From Streptomyces sp. HUAS 15-9 (GTDB taxonomy: Bacteria; Actinomycetota; Actinomycetes; Streptomycetales; Streptomycetaceae), in NCBI RefSeq assembly GCF_025642155.1, contig NZ_CP106798.1, positions 8,060,001-8,124,000 on the forward strand: a stretch of DNA of 64,000 nt. Reading direction: 5' to 3'. The notes below the pieces were generated by a model. The model did not search any database. It was not told the origin of the DNA and was given only the letters and a program-made list of their open reading frames with translations. Below, one piece after another: positions 42,445 to 51,366 of the stretch; position 1 is the first letter of the stretch; every line of letters begins with the position of its first letter. Made by a program: the position numbers and the translations under genes.

Positions 42445-43899
42445 TCAGACCGCCGGGGCCGGGTAGGTCGGGTACTCCACCCCGGAGACGTGCTGGACGA
42501 CGCGGACGACCTGACAGGAGTAGCCGAACTCGTTGTCGTACCAGAGGTAGAGGATCGCGTTGTCGCCCTCCACCTTCGTGGCGCCGGCGTCGATGATCGA
42601 GGCGTGGCGCGAGCCGATGAAGTCGCTGGAGACCGCGTCGGGGGCCGTGGTGAAGTCGATCTGGCGCTTGAGCGGCGAGGTCAGCGACACGTCGCGGAGG
42701 TGGTCGAGGACCTCCTCACGGGTGGTCTCGCCCGCGAGCTGCAGGTTGAGGATCGCGATCGAGACGTCCGGCACGGGCACCCGGATCGAGCTGCCGGTGA
42801 TCTTCGCCTTGAGGTCGGGCAGGGCCTTCGCCACGGCGGAGGCGGCACCGGTCTCGGTGATGACCATGTTGAGCGGCGCGGAGCGGCCGCGGCGGTCGGC
42901 CTTGTGGTAATTGTCCAGCAGGTTCTGGTCGTTGGTGAACGAGTGGACGGTCTCCACATGGCCGCGCAGCACGCCGAACCGGTCGTCCATCGCCTTCAGC
43001 GGCGGCACGATCGCGTTGGTGGTGCAGGACGCGCACGACAGGATCTGCTCGTCCGGCTTGATCATGTCGTGGTTGACGCCGTGGACGATGTTCGGGACGT
43101 CGCCCTTGCCGGGCGCCGTCAGGACGACCTTGTCGACACCGGGGCGCAGGTGCTGCGACAGGCCCTCGCGGTCGCGCCACTTGCCCGTGTTGTCGATGAG
43201 GATGGCGTTCCTGATGCCGTACGCCGTGTAGTCGACCTCGGTCGGGTCGTCGGCGTAGATCACCTTGATCGCGTTGCCGTTGGCGACGATCGTGCTGTTC
43301 GCCTCGTCGACGGTGATCGTGCCCTGGAACTGGCCGTGGATGGAGTCGCGGCGCAGCAGCGAGGCACGCTTCACGAGATCCTCGTCGGCCCGGCCCCCGC
43401 CTCCGCGCACCACGATGGCGCGCAGCCGCAGGCCGTTGCCGGAGCCGGACTTCTCGATCAGCAGCCGGGCGACCAGGCGGCCGATGCGGCCGAAGCCGTA
43501 GAGGACGACGTCACGGCCCTCGCCGCCCTCGATCTTGTTGGCGCCCGTGGCACCCGCGACGGCCTCGGCGGTGAACGCCTCCACCGTGAGGCCGCGGTCG
43601 TCGGCCTTGTACGTCGCGGCCAGCATGCCGATGTCGATCTGGGACGGGCCGAGGTCGAGCGTGGTGAGAGCCCGCAGGAACGGCAGCGTCTCCGTGACCG
43701 TGAGCTCCTCGCCGTCGATCTGCCGCGCGAACCGGTGCGTCTTGAGGATGCTGACCACCGACTTGTTCACCAAGGAGCGGCTGTGGAGCAGGACCGTCAC
43801 GTCCCGCTCCCGGTGGAGCTTTCCGATGATCGGGATCATGGACTCCGCGATCTCTTCGCGGTTCTTCCAGTCGGTGAACGAGTCGTCGTTGACAGTCAC
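42445..43899 (-). CDS. gap: Glyceraldehyde-3-phosphate dehydrogenase, long form
   Basis: A 484-residue enzyme that interconverts glyceraldehyde-3-phosphate and 1,3-bisphosphoglycerate. Residues 1-125 are a helical extension not present in the usual ~335-residue enzyme. The Rossmann domain starts at DVVLYGFGRIGRLVARLL. The active-site Cys292 lies in SCASCTTNAI, HSFTNDQNLLD holds the catalytic His region, and WYDNEFGYSCQVVRV closes the protein. Long forms of this type are known as second Gap paralogues in actinobacteria (GapB-like), often thought to serve gluconeogenesis or NADP use, but cofactor preference cannot be read here. Start is GTG 43899. A palindrome overlaps its probable promoter. 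Confidence 0.95.
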   Translation of the reverse strand: MTVNDDSFTDWKNREEIAESMIPIIGKLHRERDVTVLLHSRSLVNKSVVSILKTHRFARQIDGEELTVTETLPFLRALTTLDLGPSQIDIGMLAATYKADDRGLTVEAFTAEAVAGATGANKIEGGEGRDVVLYGFGRIGRLVARLLIEKSGSGNGLRLRAIVVRGGGGRADEDLVKRASLLRRDSIHGQFQGTITVDEANSTIVANGNAIKVIYADDPTEVDYTAYGIRNAILIDNTGKWRDREGLSQHLRPGVDKVVLTAPGKGDVPNIVHGVNHDMIKPDEQILSCASCTTNAIVPPLKAMDDRFGVLRGHVETVHSFTNDQNLLDNYHKADRRGRSAPLNMVITETGAASAVAKALPDLKAKITGSSIRVPVPDVSIAILNLQLAGETTREEVLDHLRDVSLTSPLKRQIDFTTAPDAVSSDFIGSRHASIIDAGATKVEGDNAILYLWYDNEFGYSCQVVRVVQHVSGVEYPTYPAPAV

Positions 43900-43918
43900 A
43901 GGAATCTCTTTCGAGCTA

Positions 43919-43944
43919 GGTGGCGCTCATATGCTAGCGCCACC
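43919..43944 (-). promoter_or_regulatory. Palindromic operator/promoter of gap
   Basis: GGTGGCGCT and AGCGCCACC form a perfect 9-bp inverted repeat with an 8-bp spacer, 20-45 bp upstream of the gap start. On the minus strand the spacer region contains TAGCAT, a good -10, with TTGAAT about 19 bp upstream as a possible -35. Protein bound here would block the promoter. The candidate regulator is not identified. Confidence 0.55.
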
Positions 43945-44026
43945 CTGCTTTCATCATTCAAACGGGTCATCGGAGTGAATCGCCGGACCGCTGTGAGTGC
44001 CCCGGTGCCCCCCGTGAGTGTCCCGG

Positions 44027-44239
44027 TCAGGGATTGAGGCTCATCGGCCGGCAGTGCTGGAGCCCACGGTCGACGGCGCACTCGACCAACGGCCCGCTCA
44101 CCTGGCCGATCAGCTTGGCGACGGGCTGATCGGGCGCCCCCGCCCCCGAGCCGGCCGCCAGGACCGGCGTCGCGGCGGTGGCCAGAGCGGCGCCGGCCAG
44201 CAGCAGGGCCGCCGGTACGTGCATCGTGTGCTTCGTCAC
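44027..44239 (-). CDS. Small secreted peptide (70 aa)
   Basis: From GTG 44239 (VTKHTMHVPAALLLAGAALA) a signal peptide of ~30 residues ends in ATPVLAAG. It leaves a mature peptide of about 40 residues with two cysteines eight residues apart (ECAVDRGLQHC), which could form one disulfide. GGAG lies 8-10 nt upstream of the start. It is divergent from the LysR gene, which may regulate it. Function unknown; chaplin or SapB-like features are absent. Confidence 0.72.
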   Translation of the reverse strand: MTKHTMHVPAALLLAGAALATAATPVLAAGSGAGAPDQPVAKLIGQVSGPLVECAVDRGLQHCRPMSLNP

Positions 44240-44437
44240 GTTCTGTCTCTCCTCACCGGGCGCGCCTGGCACGCGCCCGTGGTGCTGGGGTGCTACGGCC
44301 CGTCCAACGAGGAGCAAGGCGCGCCGGACACGGTGCACGTCCCCGCCTTGTGTGCCCCACGGCGGGATGAAACGCTTCCTGACCGGCGGCGGAGCCGAGG
44401 GACTCGGCCGGCGGACCGATGGACGAGGAGTGGACGG

Positions 44438-45397
44438 ATGGAGCTGGAGCTTCGGCATCTGCGCGTGTTGTGCGCGATCGCCGACGCGGGGAGCGTGGGC
44501 CGGGCCGCCGCGGACCTGGGGTACTCACAGCCGGCCATCAGCACCCAGCTCCGCCGGATCGAGGGTCACTTCGGCGAGCCCCTGTTCGAGCGCGGGGCGA
44601 CCGGGGTACGGCCCACACCGTACGGCGCGGAGGTGCTCACCCAGGCCCGCGACGTCCTGGCCCGTGTCGAGGCGATCGGCCACCGTCCGGCCCCCGGTGC
44701 CCCGAAGGCACGCAGGACCCTGCGGGTGGCGGCGACCAATTCGCCGGTCCTGTCCGGTGCGGTGTCCCGGTTCCGGGCCCGGCTGCCGGACGTCGACCTT
44801 TCGGTGAACAGCGTGTACGCGTCCTCGCGGATCGTCGAGCTGCTGGAGGAGGGCGCGGTGGACGCGGCCATCGCCGCCGACTACCCCGGCATGGAGCTGA
44901 GGCATTCGGCCGCGGTGACGCACCGCGGGATCGTCACCGAGCCGACCTTCGTGGCCCTTCCGTCCCGCCACCGGCTGCGGCACCGCGCCCAGGTGGCGCT
45001 GGCCGACCTGGCCGAGGACGCGTGGTTCGTGACTCCGGACGACGGCGCCGGGTGGCCGGGAGTCTTCCACACGGCCTGCGAGGCGGCCGGTTTCACCCCG
45101 GTGACCGTGCATGAATTCCTCGGTGACCAGCTGCAGTTGCAGCGGATGATCGCCGACGGACTCGGTGTGTCCCTCGTGCAGCCGACCATGCGGCCGATCC
45201 CGCAGGTCGTGGTCAAACCGCTGGTCGGTACGCCGTTGTGGTGCCGCTACGTACTGGCCTGGCGGCCGGGCGCGGTGGCCCAGGAGCTGGCGGAGACGCT
45301 GTTCCAGTCGGCCGTCGCCGCGCATCGTGAACTCGTCGCGCAGTCACCGCACTTGAGGTCCTGGGCCGCGCGCACCTGGAGCGGCGCCGGCAAGTAG
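44438..45397 (+). CDS. LysR-family transcriptional regulator
   Basis: The product has 319 residues. The N-terminal winged HTH (~1-60) is typical: MELELRHLRVLCAIADAGSV, AAADLGYSQPAISTQLRRIE and LFERGATGVRPT. The C-terminal effector domain (~95-300) is a periplasmic-binding-protein-like fold with RTLRVAATNSPVLSGAVSRF and GLGVSLVQPTM. ATG 44438 follows GAGGAG at about 7-11 nt. LysR proteins usually act on the divergent gene, here the small secreted peptide, and need a small co-inducer, which is unknown. The intergenic space is 198 bp. Confidence 0.93.
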   Translation: MELELRHLRVLCAIADAGSVGRAAADLGYSQPAISTQLRRIEGHFGEPLFERGATGVRPTPYGAEVLTQARDVLARVEAIGHRPAPGAPKARRTLRVAATNSPVLSGAVSRFRARLPDVDLSVNSVYASSRIVELLEEGAVDAAIAADYPGMELRHSAAVTHRGIVTEPTFVALPSRHRLRHRAQVALADLAEDAWFVTPDDGAGWPGVFHTACEAAGFTPVTVHEFLGDQLQLQRMIADGLGVSLVQPTMRPIPQVVVKPLVGTPLWCRYVLAWRPGAVAQELAETLFQSAVAAHRELVAQSPHLRSWAARTWSGAGK

Positions 45398-45437
45398 CCG
45401 GGACCATCGGCGACGGATGTTATGGGCCGTCGGACGC

Positions 45438-45455
45438 CATGTGCTATGTCACATG
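45438..45455. promoter_or_regulatory. Inverted repeat upstream of the collagenase gene
   Basis: CATGTG-CTATGT-CACATG, a perfect 6-bp inverted repeat with a 6-bp spacer, 89-106 bp before the collagenase start. Possible operator; no regulator can be named. Confidence 0.35.
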
Positions 45456-45543
45456 CCATTGTTGGCGCGCGCGGGCCTTGGCACAGTGCTGGACACGCCT
45501 CACCAACCCCCATAGAGGCGCATCCATCCGTGGAGGAGCCCAG

Positions 45544-47460
45544 ATGCGCTATCGCTCCGCGCTGCCCGGACGCAAGGCCGGCGTTCTCGCCGTCTTCGTC
45601 ACCCTGGCCGGCCTGTTGTCGACGCCGGCTCTCGCGGCGCCCCCCGCCCCGGCCGACGGCACCGCAGTCACCGCCCCGCACAGGCCGACGGCGCCCCCGC
45701 CGCCGACCGGCTCGACCGTCCGCACCGCCGACCGTCCCGCCGTACGGGAACGGCGGCTCAGCCCCGCCCAGTTGCCACCTCTGCGGCCGGCGCCCGACCG
45801 TCCGCGAACCACCGAGAAGGCGGCTTCGTGCACACCCGCCGACTTCGGCGGCAGAACCGGTGCCGCACTTGTCGCGCTGGTCAAGACCTCGACCACGGAC
45901 TGCGTCAACACCCTGTTCGCGGTGACCGGTTCGGCCGCGCACGATGTCTTCCGCCAGCCCCAGATGGTCACCGTCGCGAACGCCTTCACCCGCGCCGCAC
46001 GCACCTACCGTGGTGACAACACGGACCGCGTGTGGCAACTCGTCCTGTTCCTGCGCGCCGGCTACTACGTGCAGTTCAACCACCCGACCGACGTCGGCCC
46101 CTACGGCCCGCGCCTGACCTCGGCCACCACGAGCGGGCTGGACGCCTTCTTCGCCCGCCGGCACTCGCGGGACGTCACCGCGGCCAACGGCGATGTGCTG
46201 GGCGAGGTCGTCATCCTCACCGACAGCGCCGACCAGCAGGCCCGCTATCTGAGCGTCTACCAGCGGATGCTCCAGGACTACGACAGCTCCTACGACGACA
46301 TCGCCGCCATGGTCGCGGCCGTCAACGACGTCTACACCCCTCTCTGGCGCGGCAATTGGAACCCGGAGTACGTCGACGCGGTCGCCGCGGACCCGAGCGT
46401 CGTCGAGACCCTCGACACCTTCGCGCACGACCACCTCGACCTGCTCGGCACCGACCGCGCCTACCTGGACTCCAACGCCGGGATGAACCTCGCCCGCTAT
46501 GTCGAGCACCCGGCGCTGCAGGCGATGGTCCGGCCCCTGGCCAAGGACCTGCTGGACACCTCGGCGATCACCGGCCCGACGGCCGGGCTGTGGGTCGCGG
46601 TGGCGACGCAGGCGGACGCCTACGACCGCGCCAACTGCTCGTACTACGGCGTGTGCGACCTGCCCGGCCTGCTGACCAGGGCCGCCCTGCCGATCACCCA
46701 CACCTGCGACTCCGCGCACACCATCCGCGCGCAGTCGCTCACCGCGGCCGACCTCGACGCCGCCTGCGCCAGCGTGCTGGGCCAGGACGCCTACTTCCAC
46801 GGCCTGGTCAAGGACGACGGACCCATACCCGGCCAGTATGTGTCGACCATCCACCTCGTCGTCTTCGCCGGCCGGGCCGACTACCAGACCTATGCCGGGG
46901 CGATCTACGGCGTCAGCACGGACAACGGCGGCATCACCCTGGAAGGAGACCCGTCCGACCCGGCCAACCAGCCGCTTTCGATCATGTACCAGAAGGACTA
47001 CGACAACGGCTTCCCGGCCCGGATATGGAACCTCAACCACGAGTACACGCACTTCCTCGACGCCCGTGACGACATGATGGGCGACTTCGACCGGCAGACG
47101 TCGGTCCCGGACGTCTGGTGGATCGAGGGCCTGGCCGAGTACGCCTCCTACGGCTACCGCGGAATCACCGACGACCAGGCGGTCACCGAGGCGGGCAAGC
47201 ACACCTACCGGCTGAGCACGCTGTTCCAGAACACCTACGCCAACAGCGATGTGACCCGCACCTATCCATGGGGCTATCTGGCGGCCCGCTATATGTTCGA
47301 GAAGCACCCGGCGGACATCCAGAGCATGCTCGCCCGCTTCCGGGTGGGTGACTACCAGGGCGGATACGACGTCTACGCCACCGGCATCGGCACCCGCTAC
47401 GACGGCGACTTCGACCAGTGGCTCACGGCGTGCGCGAGCGGCGCCTGCGCCACTCCGTAG
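45544..47460 (+). CDS. Secreted M9-family (collagenase-type) metalloprotease
   Basis: A 638-residue exported protease. The signal peptide is ~1-31 (GVLAVFVTLAGLLSTPALA), then a Pro-rich prosegment (~32-95). The M9N activator-type domain (~95-400) starts SCTPADFGGRTGAALV. The zinc-peptidase domain has HEYTHFLDAR, the HExxH motif, and the downstream third-ligand Glu in WWIEGLAEYASYGY. The protein ends soon after the catalytic domain (ASGACATP); the PKD and prepeptidase C-terminal collagen-binding domains of clostridial collagenases are missing, so binding to insoluble collagen may be weak. ATG 45544 follows GGAGGAG. Confidence 0.93.
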   Translation: MRYRSALPGRKAGVLAVFVTLAGLLSTPALAAPPAPADGTAVTAPHRPTAPPPPTGSTVRTADRPAVRERRLSPAQLPPLRPAPDRPRTTEKAASCTPADFGGRTGAALVALVKTSTTDCVNTLFAVTGSAAHDVFRQPQMVTVANAFTRAARTYRGDNTDRVWQLVLFLRAGYYVQFNHPTDVGPYGPRLTSATTSGLDAFFARRHSRDVTAANGDVLGEVVILTDSADQQARYLSVYQRMLQDYDSSYDDIAAMVAAVNDVYTPLWRGNWNPEYVDAVAADPSVVETLDTFAHDHLDLLGTDRAYLDSNAGMNLARYVEHPALQAMVRPLAKDLLDTSAITGPTAGLWVAVATQADAYDRANCSYYGVCDLPGLLTRAALPITHTCDSAHTIRAQSLTAADLDAACASVLGQDAYFHGLVKDDGPIPGQYVSTIHLVVFAGRADYQTYAGAIYGVSTDNGGITLEGDPSDPANQPLSIMYQKDYDNGFPARIWNLNHEYTHFLDARDDMMGDFDRQTSVPDVWWIEGLAEYASYGYRGITDDQAVTEAGKHTYRLSTLFQNTYANSDVTRTYPWGYLAARYMFEKHPADIQSMLARFRVGDYQGGYDVYATGIGTRYDGDFDQWLTACASGACATP

Positions 47461-47461
47461 T

Positions 47462-47491
47462 CCGATCGCCGCGGACAGCGGCGGCGACCGG
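47462..47491. terminator. Terminator between collagenase and GT-C-like genes
   Basis: CCGATCGCCGC pairs with GCGGCGACCGG (11 bp, one mismatch) around an 8-nt loop, directly after the collagenase stop codon. Confidence 0.6.
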
Positions 47492-47533
47492 AAGGTTGCC
47501 GCCGCATCGTCCGCGCTCGCCACTGATGATCCA

Positions 47534-48928
47534 TCACCAACCCGTGAACAGCAGATGGTTGATGAGCAGGGCCAGGACAGCCTGCGCGGTGAGCCAGGCC
47601 CGCGGACCGGTGAGGAGCGCGCACGAGGGCAGCAGCCACAGGGCGAACGGCAGCCAGATGCGTTCCGTCTCCGCCTTGCTCATGCCGGAGAGGTCGGCGA
47701 CGAGCAGTGCCGCCAGCGCACTGAACACGAGCAGGGCGAGGCGCGCGGCGGCCGGGTCGGCCGGGTCGGCCACGTCGGCGGTTTTCCGTGACCGACGGGG
47801 CAGCAGGGCGGTGCGGTCGCGGACGAGAGCGGAACCGGCCCGGCCGAGACCGGCCGCGGTCGCGAATCCGATGGTCAGCACGGCGCAGGCCAGGTTCGCC
47901 CAGACCCAGTAGCCGTAGGGACGGATGCCGCCGACCCCTTGGTAGTAGCGCGTGACCAGCAGCCGGTACCCCGCCCACCAGTCGAAGCCGGCGAGGGTGA
48001 ACAGCAGCGGCACCACGGCGAGGCCCGCCAGGAGGAACGGCAGCCCTCGGAGAAGGTGATGGGCCCGGACCCGGCCGAGCAGCACCACCGTGGCACCGAT
48101 CAGCGCGAACAGCGTCAGGCCGTACGAGAGATAGCAGGTCAGACCGAACAGCAGCCCCGCGCCGAACGTGGCCGCGGCCCGCGCACCGGCCCCCGACCGC
48201 CCGGCCACCGCCACCGCGAGCAGCGCGACGGACCAGGCGGCCACGGCCGCGAAGTATCCGTCGGCGGACGTCCCGACCCACACCGCGGCCGGTGCCAGCA
48301 CCAGGAACGGCGCGGCCCGCCGGGCGAGTTCCCGTCCCGCCAGCAGCCCCACCGTCACCAGCACGGCCGCACAGGCGGTGGTGCTGACGGTGATGCACCA
48401 GGCTCCCGCCCAGCCCCCGCCCCGCAGACCGACGTGGTCGAGCAGAACGAAGGTCACCGTCGCGGCCGGGGGGTGGCCGGCGATATGGGCGGGCCAGGGC
48501 GCGGGCGACTGGGCCAGGATGTGGTGGGTGAAGTCGCGCAGGGTGCCCGGGATGTCGTCGAAGCGGTCGACGACCCGGAGGTACTCATTGGTGGTGGTGA
48601 GCCGGCCCGCGACGCCCCGGTGCCAGCCGTCGACCAGCGCCAGCGACCAGGTCCAGGCGAGCGAGGCGCCCCAGGCCGCCGCGAGCAGCGCCCGCCACGG
48701 CAGCCGCAGGGCGAGACGCGGACCGTATGCGATCACGGCCACCGCCACGACCAGGGCTGCCGGGGTGCCCGGCCCCACATGGGGGTCCCAGTCGGCGAAC
48801 AGCGGCGGCCAGTGGACGAACAGGGTGCGATGGGAGTCCTGGATGTGGCGGCCGACGACGACGGCCGCCAGGACGAGCAGGGCGGCGGCCGCGACGGCAC
48901 ACAGGTCGCGGAGGTGGGCGCGGGTCAC
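47534..48928 (-). CDS. Polytopic membrane protein, GT-C glycosyltransferase-like
   Basis: A 464-residue protein with about 11 TM helices. A first helix (VAAAALLVLAAVVVGRHI) is followed by an extracytoplasmic loop with FADWDPHVGPGTPAALV, an acidic site of the sort that binds lipid-linked sugars in GT-C enzymes. A second large loop has DRFDDIPGTLRDFTHHILAQ and AGHPPAATVTF. Overall form resembles actinobacterial mannosyl/arabinosyltransferase-like proteins of unknown acceptor. It is divergent from the molybdopterin oxidoreductase and part of a block with GT2, a DUF2064 protein and a nucleotide-sugar epimerase. Confidence 0.75.
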   Translation of the reverse strand: MTRAHLRDLCAVAAAALLVLAAVVVGRHIQDSHRTLFVHWPPLFADWDPHVGPGTPAALVVAVAVIAYGPRLALRLPWRALLAAAWGASLAWTWSLALVDGWHRGVAGRLTTTNEYLRVVDRFDDIPGTLRDFTHHILAQSPAPWPAHIAGHPPAATVTFVLLDHVGLRGGGWAGAWCITVSTTACAAVLVTVGLLAGRELARRAAPFLVLAPAAVWVGTSADGYFAAVAAWSVALLAVAVAGRSGAGARAAATFGAGLLFGLTCYLSYGLTLFALIGATVVLLGRVRAHHLLRGLPFLLAGLAVVPLLFTLAGFDWWAGYRLLVTRYYQGVGGIRPYGYWVWANLACAVLTIGFATAAGLGRAGSALVRDRTALLPRRSRKTADVADPADPAAARLALLVFSALAALLVADLSGMSKAETERIWLPFALWLLPSCALLTGPRAWLTAQAVLALLINHLLFTGW

Positions 48929-49041
48929 AGCGGAACGCTAGGCCGAAAGGCGGCCGTGATGTCGGCGCATGGGCCGGACGTCAGCGTTTCGTCAGGGGTT
49001 GCGCGCCCGGTGCGGGGGTACTCCCGCCCTACGGTCTGATC

Positions 49042-50271
49042 ATGCGCGACCAACGGCTCCCCACCTCGCCCGGCTTCTGGCGCAGCGCCGTGCGCGGCCC
49101 CTGGTTCACCTCCGTGCTCGGCGTCGTCCTGCTCGCGGGCATCACCGTGCTGTTCGTGACCGGGCTCGTCTCGTACGCCTCGTACAACCCGGACCTGTCG
49201 CCCGTGAACGACACGACCCCCGACAAGGGCATCCTCGGCTTCTACCTCTTCTCCTGGCCGACGAGCCCGCACTGGCTCTACCGGTTCACCCAGGGTGTGC
49301 ACGTCACCCTCGGGCTCACCCTGATCCCGGTCCTGCTGGCCAAGCTCTGGTCGGTCGTGCCGAAGCTGTTCACGCTGCCGCCGGCCCGCTCCGTGGCCCA
49401 CGCGCTGGAGCGGATCTCCTTGCTACTGCTGGTCGGAGGCGCGCTGTTCGAGTTCACGACGGGCGTCCTCAACATCCAGCTCGACTACGTCTTTCCCGGC
49501 TCCTTCTACCCCCTGCACTTCTACGGCGCCTGGGTCTTCTTCGCGGCCTTCGTCGCGCACGCCCTGCTCAAACTGCCCACGGCCGTACGGACCCTGCGCG
49601 GGCGGCGGGAGGAGAGCGAGCTGGTATCGCCACGGCCCGGTCCCCCCACCGTCTCCCGGCGTGGCGCGCTGTGGTTCGTCGGCGGCGGCTCCCTGCTCCT
49701 GTTCGCGACCAGCGCCGGCCGCAACTTCGACCAGCCGCTGCGCGCGACCGCCCTGCTCGCACCGCACGGCTGGGCCGACCCGGGTAGCGGCCCCGGCGGC
49801 TTCCAGATCAACAAGACGGCCGCGTACGCGCACATCACCACGGCGGAGACGAGCGAAGACACCTGGCGCCTCGTGGTCACCGGCCGCACCGGAACCGTCC
49901 GGCTCGGCCGCGCCGAACTGGCCCGGCTGCCCCTGCACAGCTCCGCGCTGCCCATCGCCTGCGTCGAGGGCTGGTCCACCGGCGACCAGTGGTGGCGCGG
50001 AGTGCGTCTGCGCGACCTCGCGGCCCTCGTCGGACACGACGGCCGTCCACCGGACGTATTCGTCGAGTCCCTGCAGCGACACGGCGCGTTCCGCAAGGCC
50101 GCGCTGCGCGCCAACCAGGTGGCGGACCCGCGCTCACTGCTCGCCCTGTACGCCAACGGCGAGGACCTGACCCTCGACCACGGCTACCCGGCGCGGATCA
50201 TCGTCCCCGCGGCGCCCGGTGTCCTCAACACCAAGTGGGTGGCCCGGATGACCTTCGGAAACCTCGGATGA
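49042..50271 (+). CDS. Membrane molybdopterin-dependent oxidoreductase (sulfite-oxidase fold)
   Basis: The product has 409 residues. The N-terminal ~190 residues contain about four TM helices with His residues positioned as in cytochrome b561-type haem domains (RFTQGVHVTLGLTLIPVL and FYPLHFYGAWVFFAAFVAHAL). A basic linker with SRRGALWFVGGG follows. The C-terminal domain (~270-409) is of the oxidoreductase molybdopterin-binding type, with the molybdenum-ligand Cys in LPIACVEGWSTGDQWWRGV. It probably passes electrons between an extracytoplasmic substrate and the membrane. ATG 49042 lacks a Shine-Dalgarno sequence, so it may be leaderless. Its stop overlaps the next start. Confidence 0.9.
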   Translation: MRDQRLPTSPGFWRSAVRGPWFTSVLGVVLLAGITVLFVTGLVSYASYNPDLSPVNDTTPDKGILGFYLFSWPTSPHWLYRFTQGVHVTLGLTLIPVLLAKLWSVVPKLFTLPPARSVAHALERISLLLLVGGALFEFTTGVLNIQLDYVFPGSFYPLHFYGAWVFFAAFVAHALLKLPTAVRTLRGRREESELVSPRPGPPTVSRRGALWFVGGGSLLLFATSAGRNFDQPLRATALLAPHGWADPGSGPGGFQINKTAAYAHITTAETSEDTWRLVVTGRTGTVRLGRAELARLPLHSSALPIACVEGWSTGDQWWRGVRLRDLAALVGHDGRPPDVFVESLQRHGAFRKAALRANQVADPRSLLALYANGEDLTLDHGYPARIIVPAAPGVLNTKWVARMTFGNLG

Positions 50272-50726
50272 TCCGCCCGGTCCCCCTCGGTAGCCCGCTG
50301 CAACTCCTGCTGCTCGGCTGCTCGTTCGCGCTGGCCGGATACGCCGGGGTGCGCCTGCTGGCGGGTGACTGGCTCGGCGTGACGCTGTGGTTCGTCGGCG
50401 CGGCACTGCTGCACGACCTGGTGCTGCTGCCGCTGTACTCGTCGGCCGACCGTGCCGTCGTACGGGGGCTGGACGCGACGGACCACCGGGAACGGGCGAT
50501 GTACGTCCGGATCCCGGCGGCCCTGTCCCTGCTCCTGCTCCTGATGTGGTTCCCCCTGATCAGCGGTCGGATGGACAGCACCTACCAGCTGGCCGCCGGC
50601 CTCTCGGCGGACGGCTTCCTGACCCGCTGGCTGCTGATCACCGCCGTACTGTTCGGCGGCTCGGCATCGCTGCTGGTGCTGCGACTGCGCAGGGCCGCGA
50701 AGCACCGGTCGCCAGGGACCCACTGA
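50268..50726 (+). CDS. Small four-TM membrane protein coupled to the oxidoreductase
   Basis: The product has 152 residues and four TM helices: ~10-28 (LQLLLLGCSFALAGYAGV), ~37-55, ~82-98 (AALSLLLLLMWFPLI) and ~118-138. LHDLVLLPLYSSADR is a conserved-looking loop. The ATG overlaps the oxidoreductase TGA (ATGA), so the two are translationally coupled and the proteins probably interact. No cofactor motif is evident. Confidence 0.8.
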   Translation: MIRPVPLGSPLQLLLLGCSFALAGYAGVRLLAGDWLGVTLWFVGAALLHDLVLLPLYSSADRAVVRGLDATDHRERAMYVRIPAALSLLLLLMWFPLISGRMDSTYQLAAGLSADGFLTRWLLITAVLFGGSASLLVLRLRRAAKHRSPGTH

Positions 50727-50752
50727 GCACCGAGTTCGAGTGCGGTGCTCAG
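50723..50752. terminator. Bidirectional terminator overlapping both stop codons
   Basis: Perfect 10-bp stem CTGAGCACCG / CGGTGCTCAG with a 10-nt loop. The left arm contains the TGA of the membrane-protein gene and the right arm the stop codon of the convergent DUF2064 gene. Confidence 0.8.
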
Positions 50753-51366
50753 CGGCCCGTGACCGCCGTCAGCCGGGCGAGCCGGGCCGCGAACCGGCCG
50801 TACGGTGCCGCGGCGGCGACGGCCTGTGCGTCGGCGGCGGTGTCGACGTCGCGCAGCCGGGGCAGGTCGCGCACCCGTAGGCCCGCGGTGACCAGCCGCT
50901 CCCGCTGGACGGCGCCGGTCACCGGCGTCGACATGGGTACGCCCCGCAGCAGTCCGGGCTCGGGCTCGGCCAGCCCCAGCGCCCAGAACCCGCCGTCCTC
51001 GGCGGGACCGAAGTACGCGTCGCAGCCGGCGAAGTCCACCGTGAGCAGATCCGGGGTCACCTGTGGTGTGTCCATGCCGATGAGCAGGGCCGGGCCGTCG
51101 CACCGGGCGAAGGCGGCGGCCAGCCGCTCGTCCAGCCCGCCCGCGCACTGCGGTACGACCTCGAAGCCGGGCGGCAGCCAGGGGCCGGGCGCCCCGTCCA
51201 GGACGAGGACGCGCCGGGCGGCGGGAGTGGCCGCCACGGTGTGCAGGGTGTCCGCGAGGGCCGCCTCGGCGAGCGCTGCCGCCTGCCGGGCGGTGAACGG
51301 AGGCGTCAGCCGGGTCTTGACCCGTCCCGGAAGCGGCTCCTTGGCGATGACGAGGAGCGTGGTCAC
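50749..51366 (-). CDS. DUF2064/TIGR04282-family nucleotidyl/glycosyltransferase-like protein
   Basis: A 205-residue GT-A-type fold. TTLLVIAKEPLPGRVKTRLT at the start, LLIGMDTPQVTPDLL (DxD-like) and FGPAEDGGFWALGL are the family hallmarks; NCBI names relatives arsenosugar biosynthesis glycosyltransferase, and CofC guanylyltransferases share the fold. The donor is unknown. GTG 51366 overlaps the stop of the upstream GT2 gene (GTGA), so both are made from one message. Such a DUF2064-GT2 pair is often conserved. Confidence 0.88.
   Translation of the reverse strand: MTTLLVIAKEPLPGRVKTRLTPPFTARQAAALAEAALADTLHTVAATPAARRVLVLDGAPGPWLPPGFEVVPQCAGGLDERLAAAFARCDGPALLIGMDTPQVTPDLLTVDFAGCDAYFGPAEDGGFWALGLAEPEPGLLRGVPMSTPVTGAVQRERLVTAGLRVRDLPRLRDVDTAADAQAVAAAAPYGRFAARLARLTAVTGR

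Noticed and set aside
42196..44037. A 613-codon plus-strand frame over gap
   Set aside because: Antisense to glyceraldehyde-3-phosphate dehydrogenase, whose active-site motif is unmistakable.
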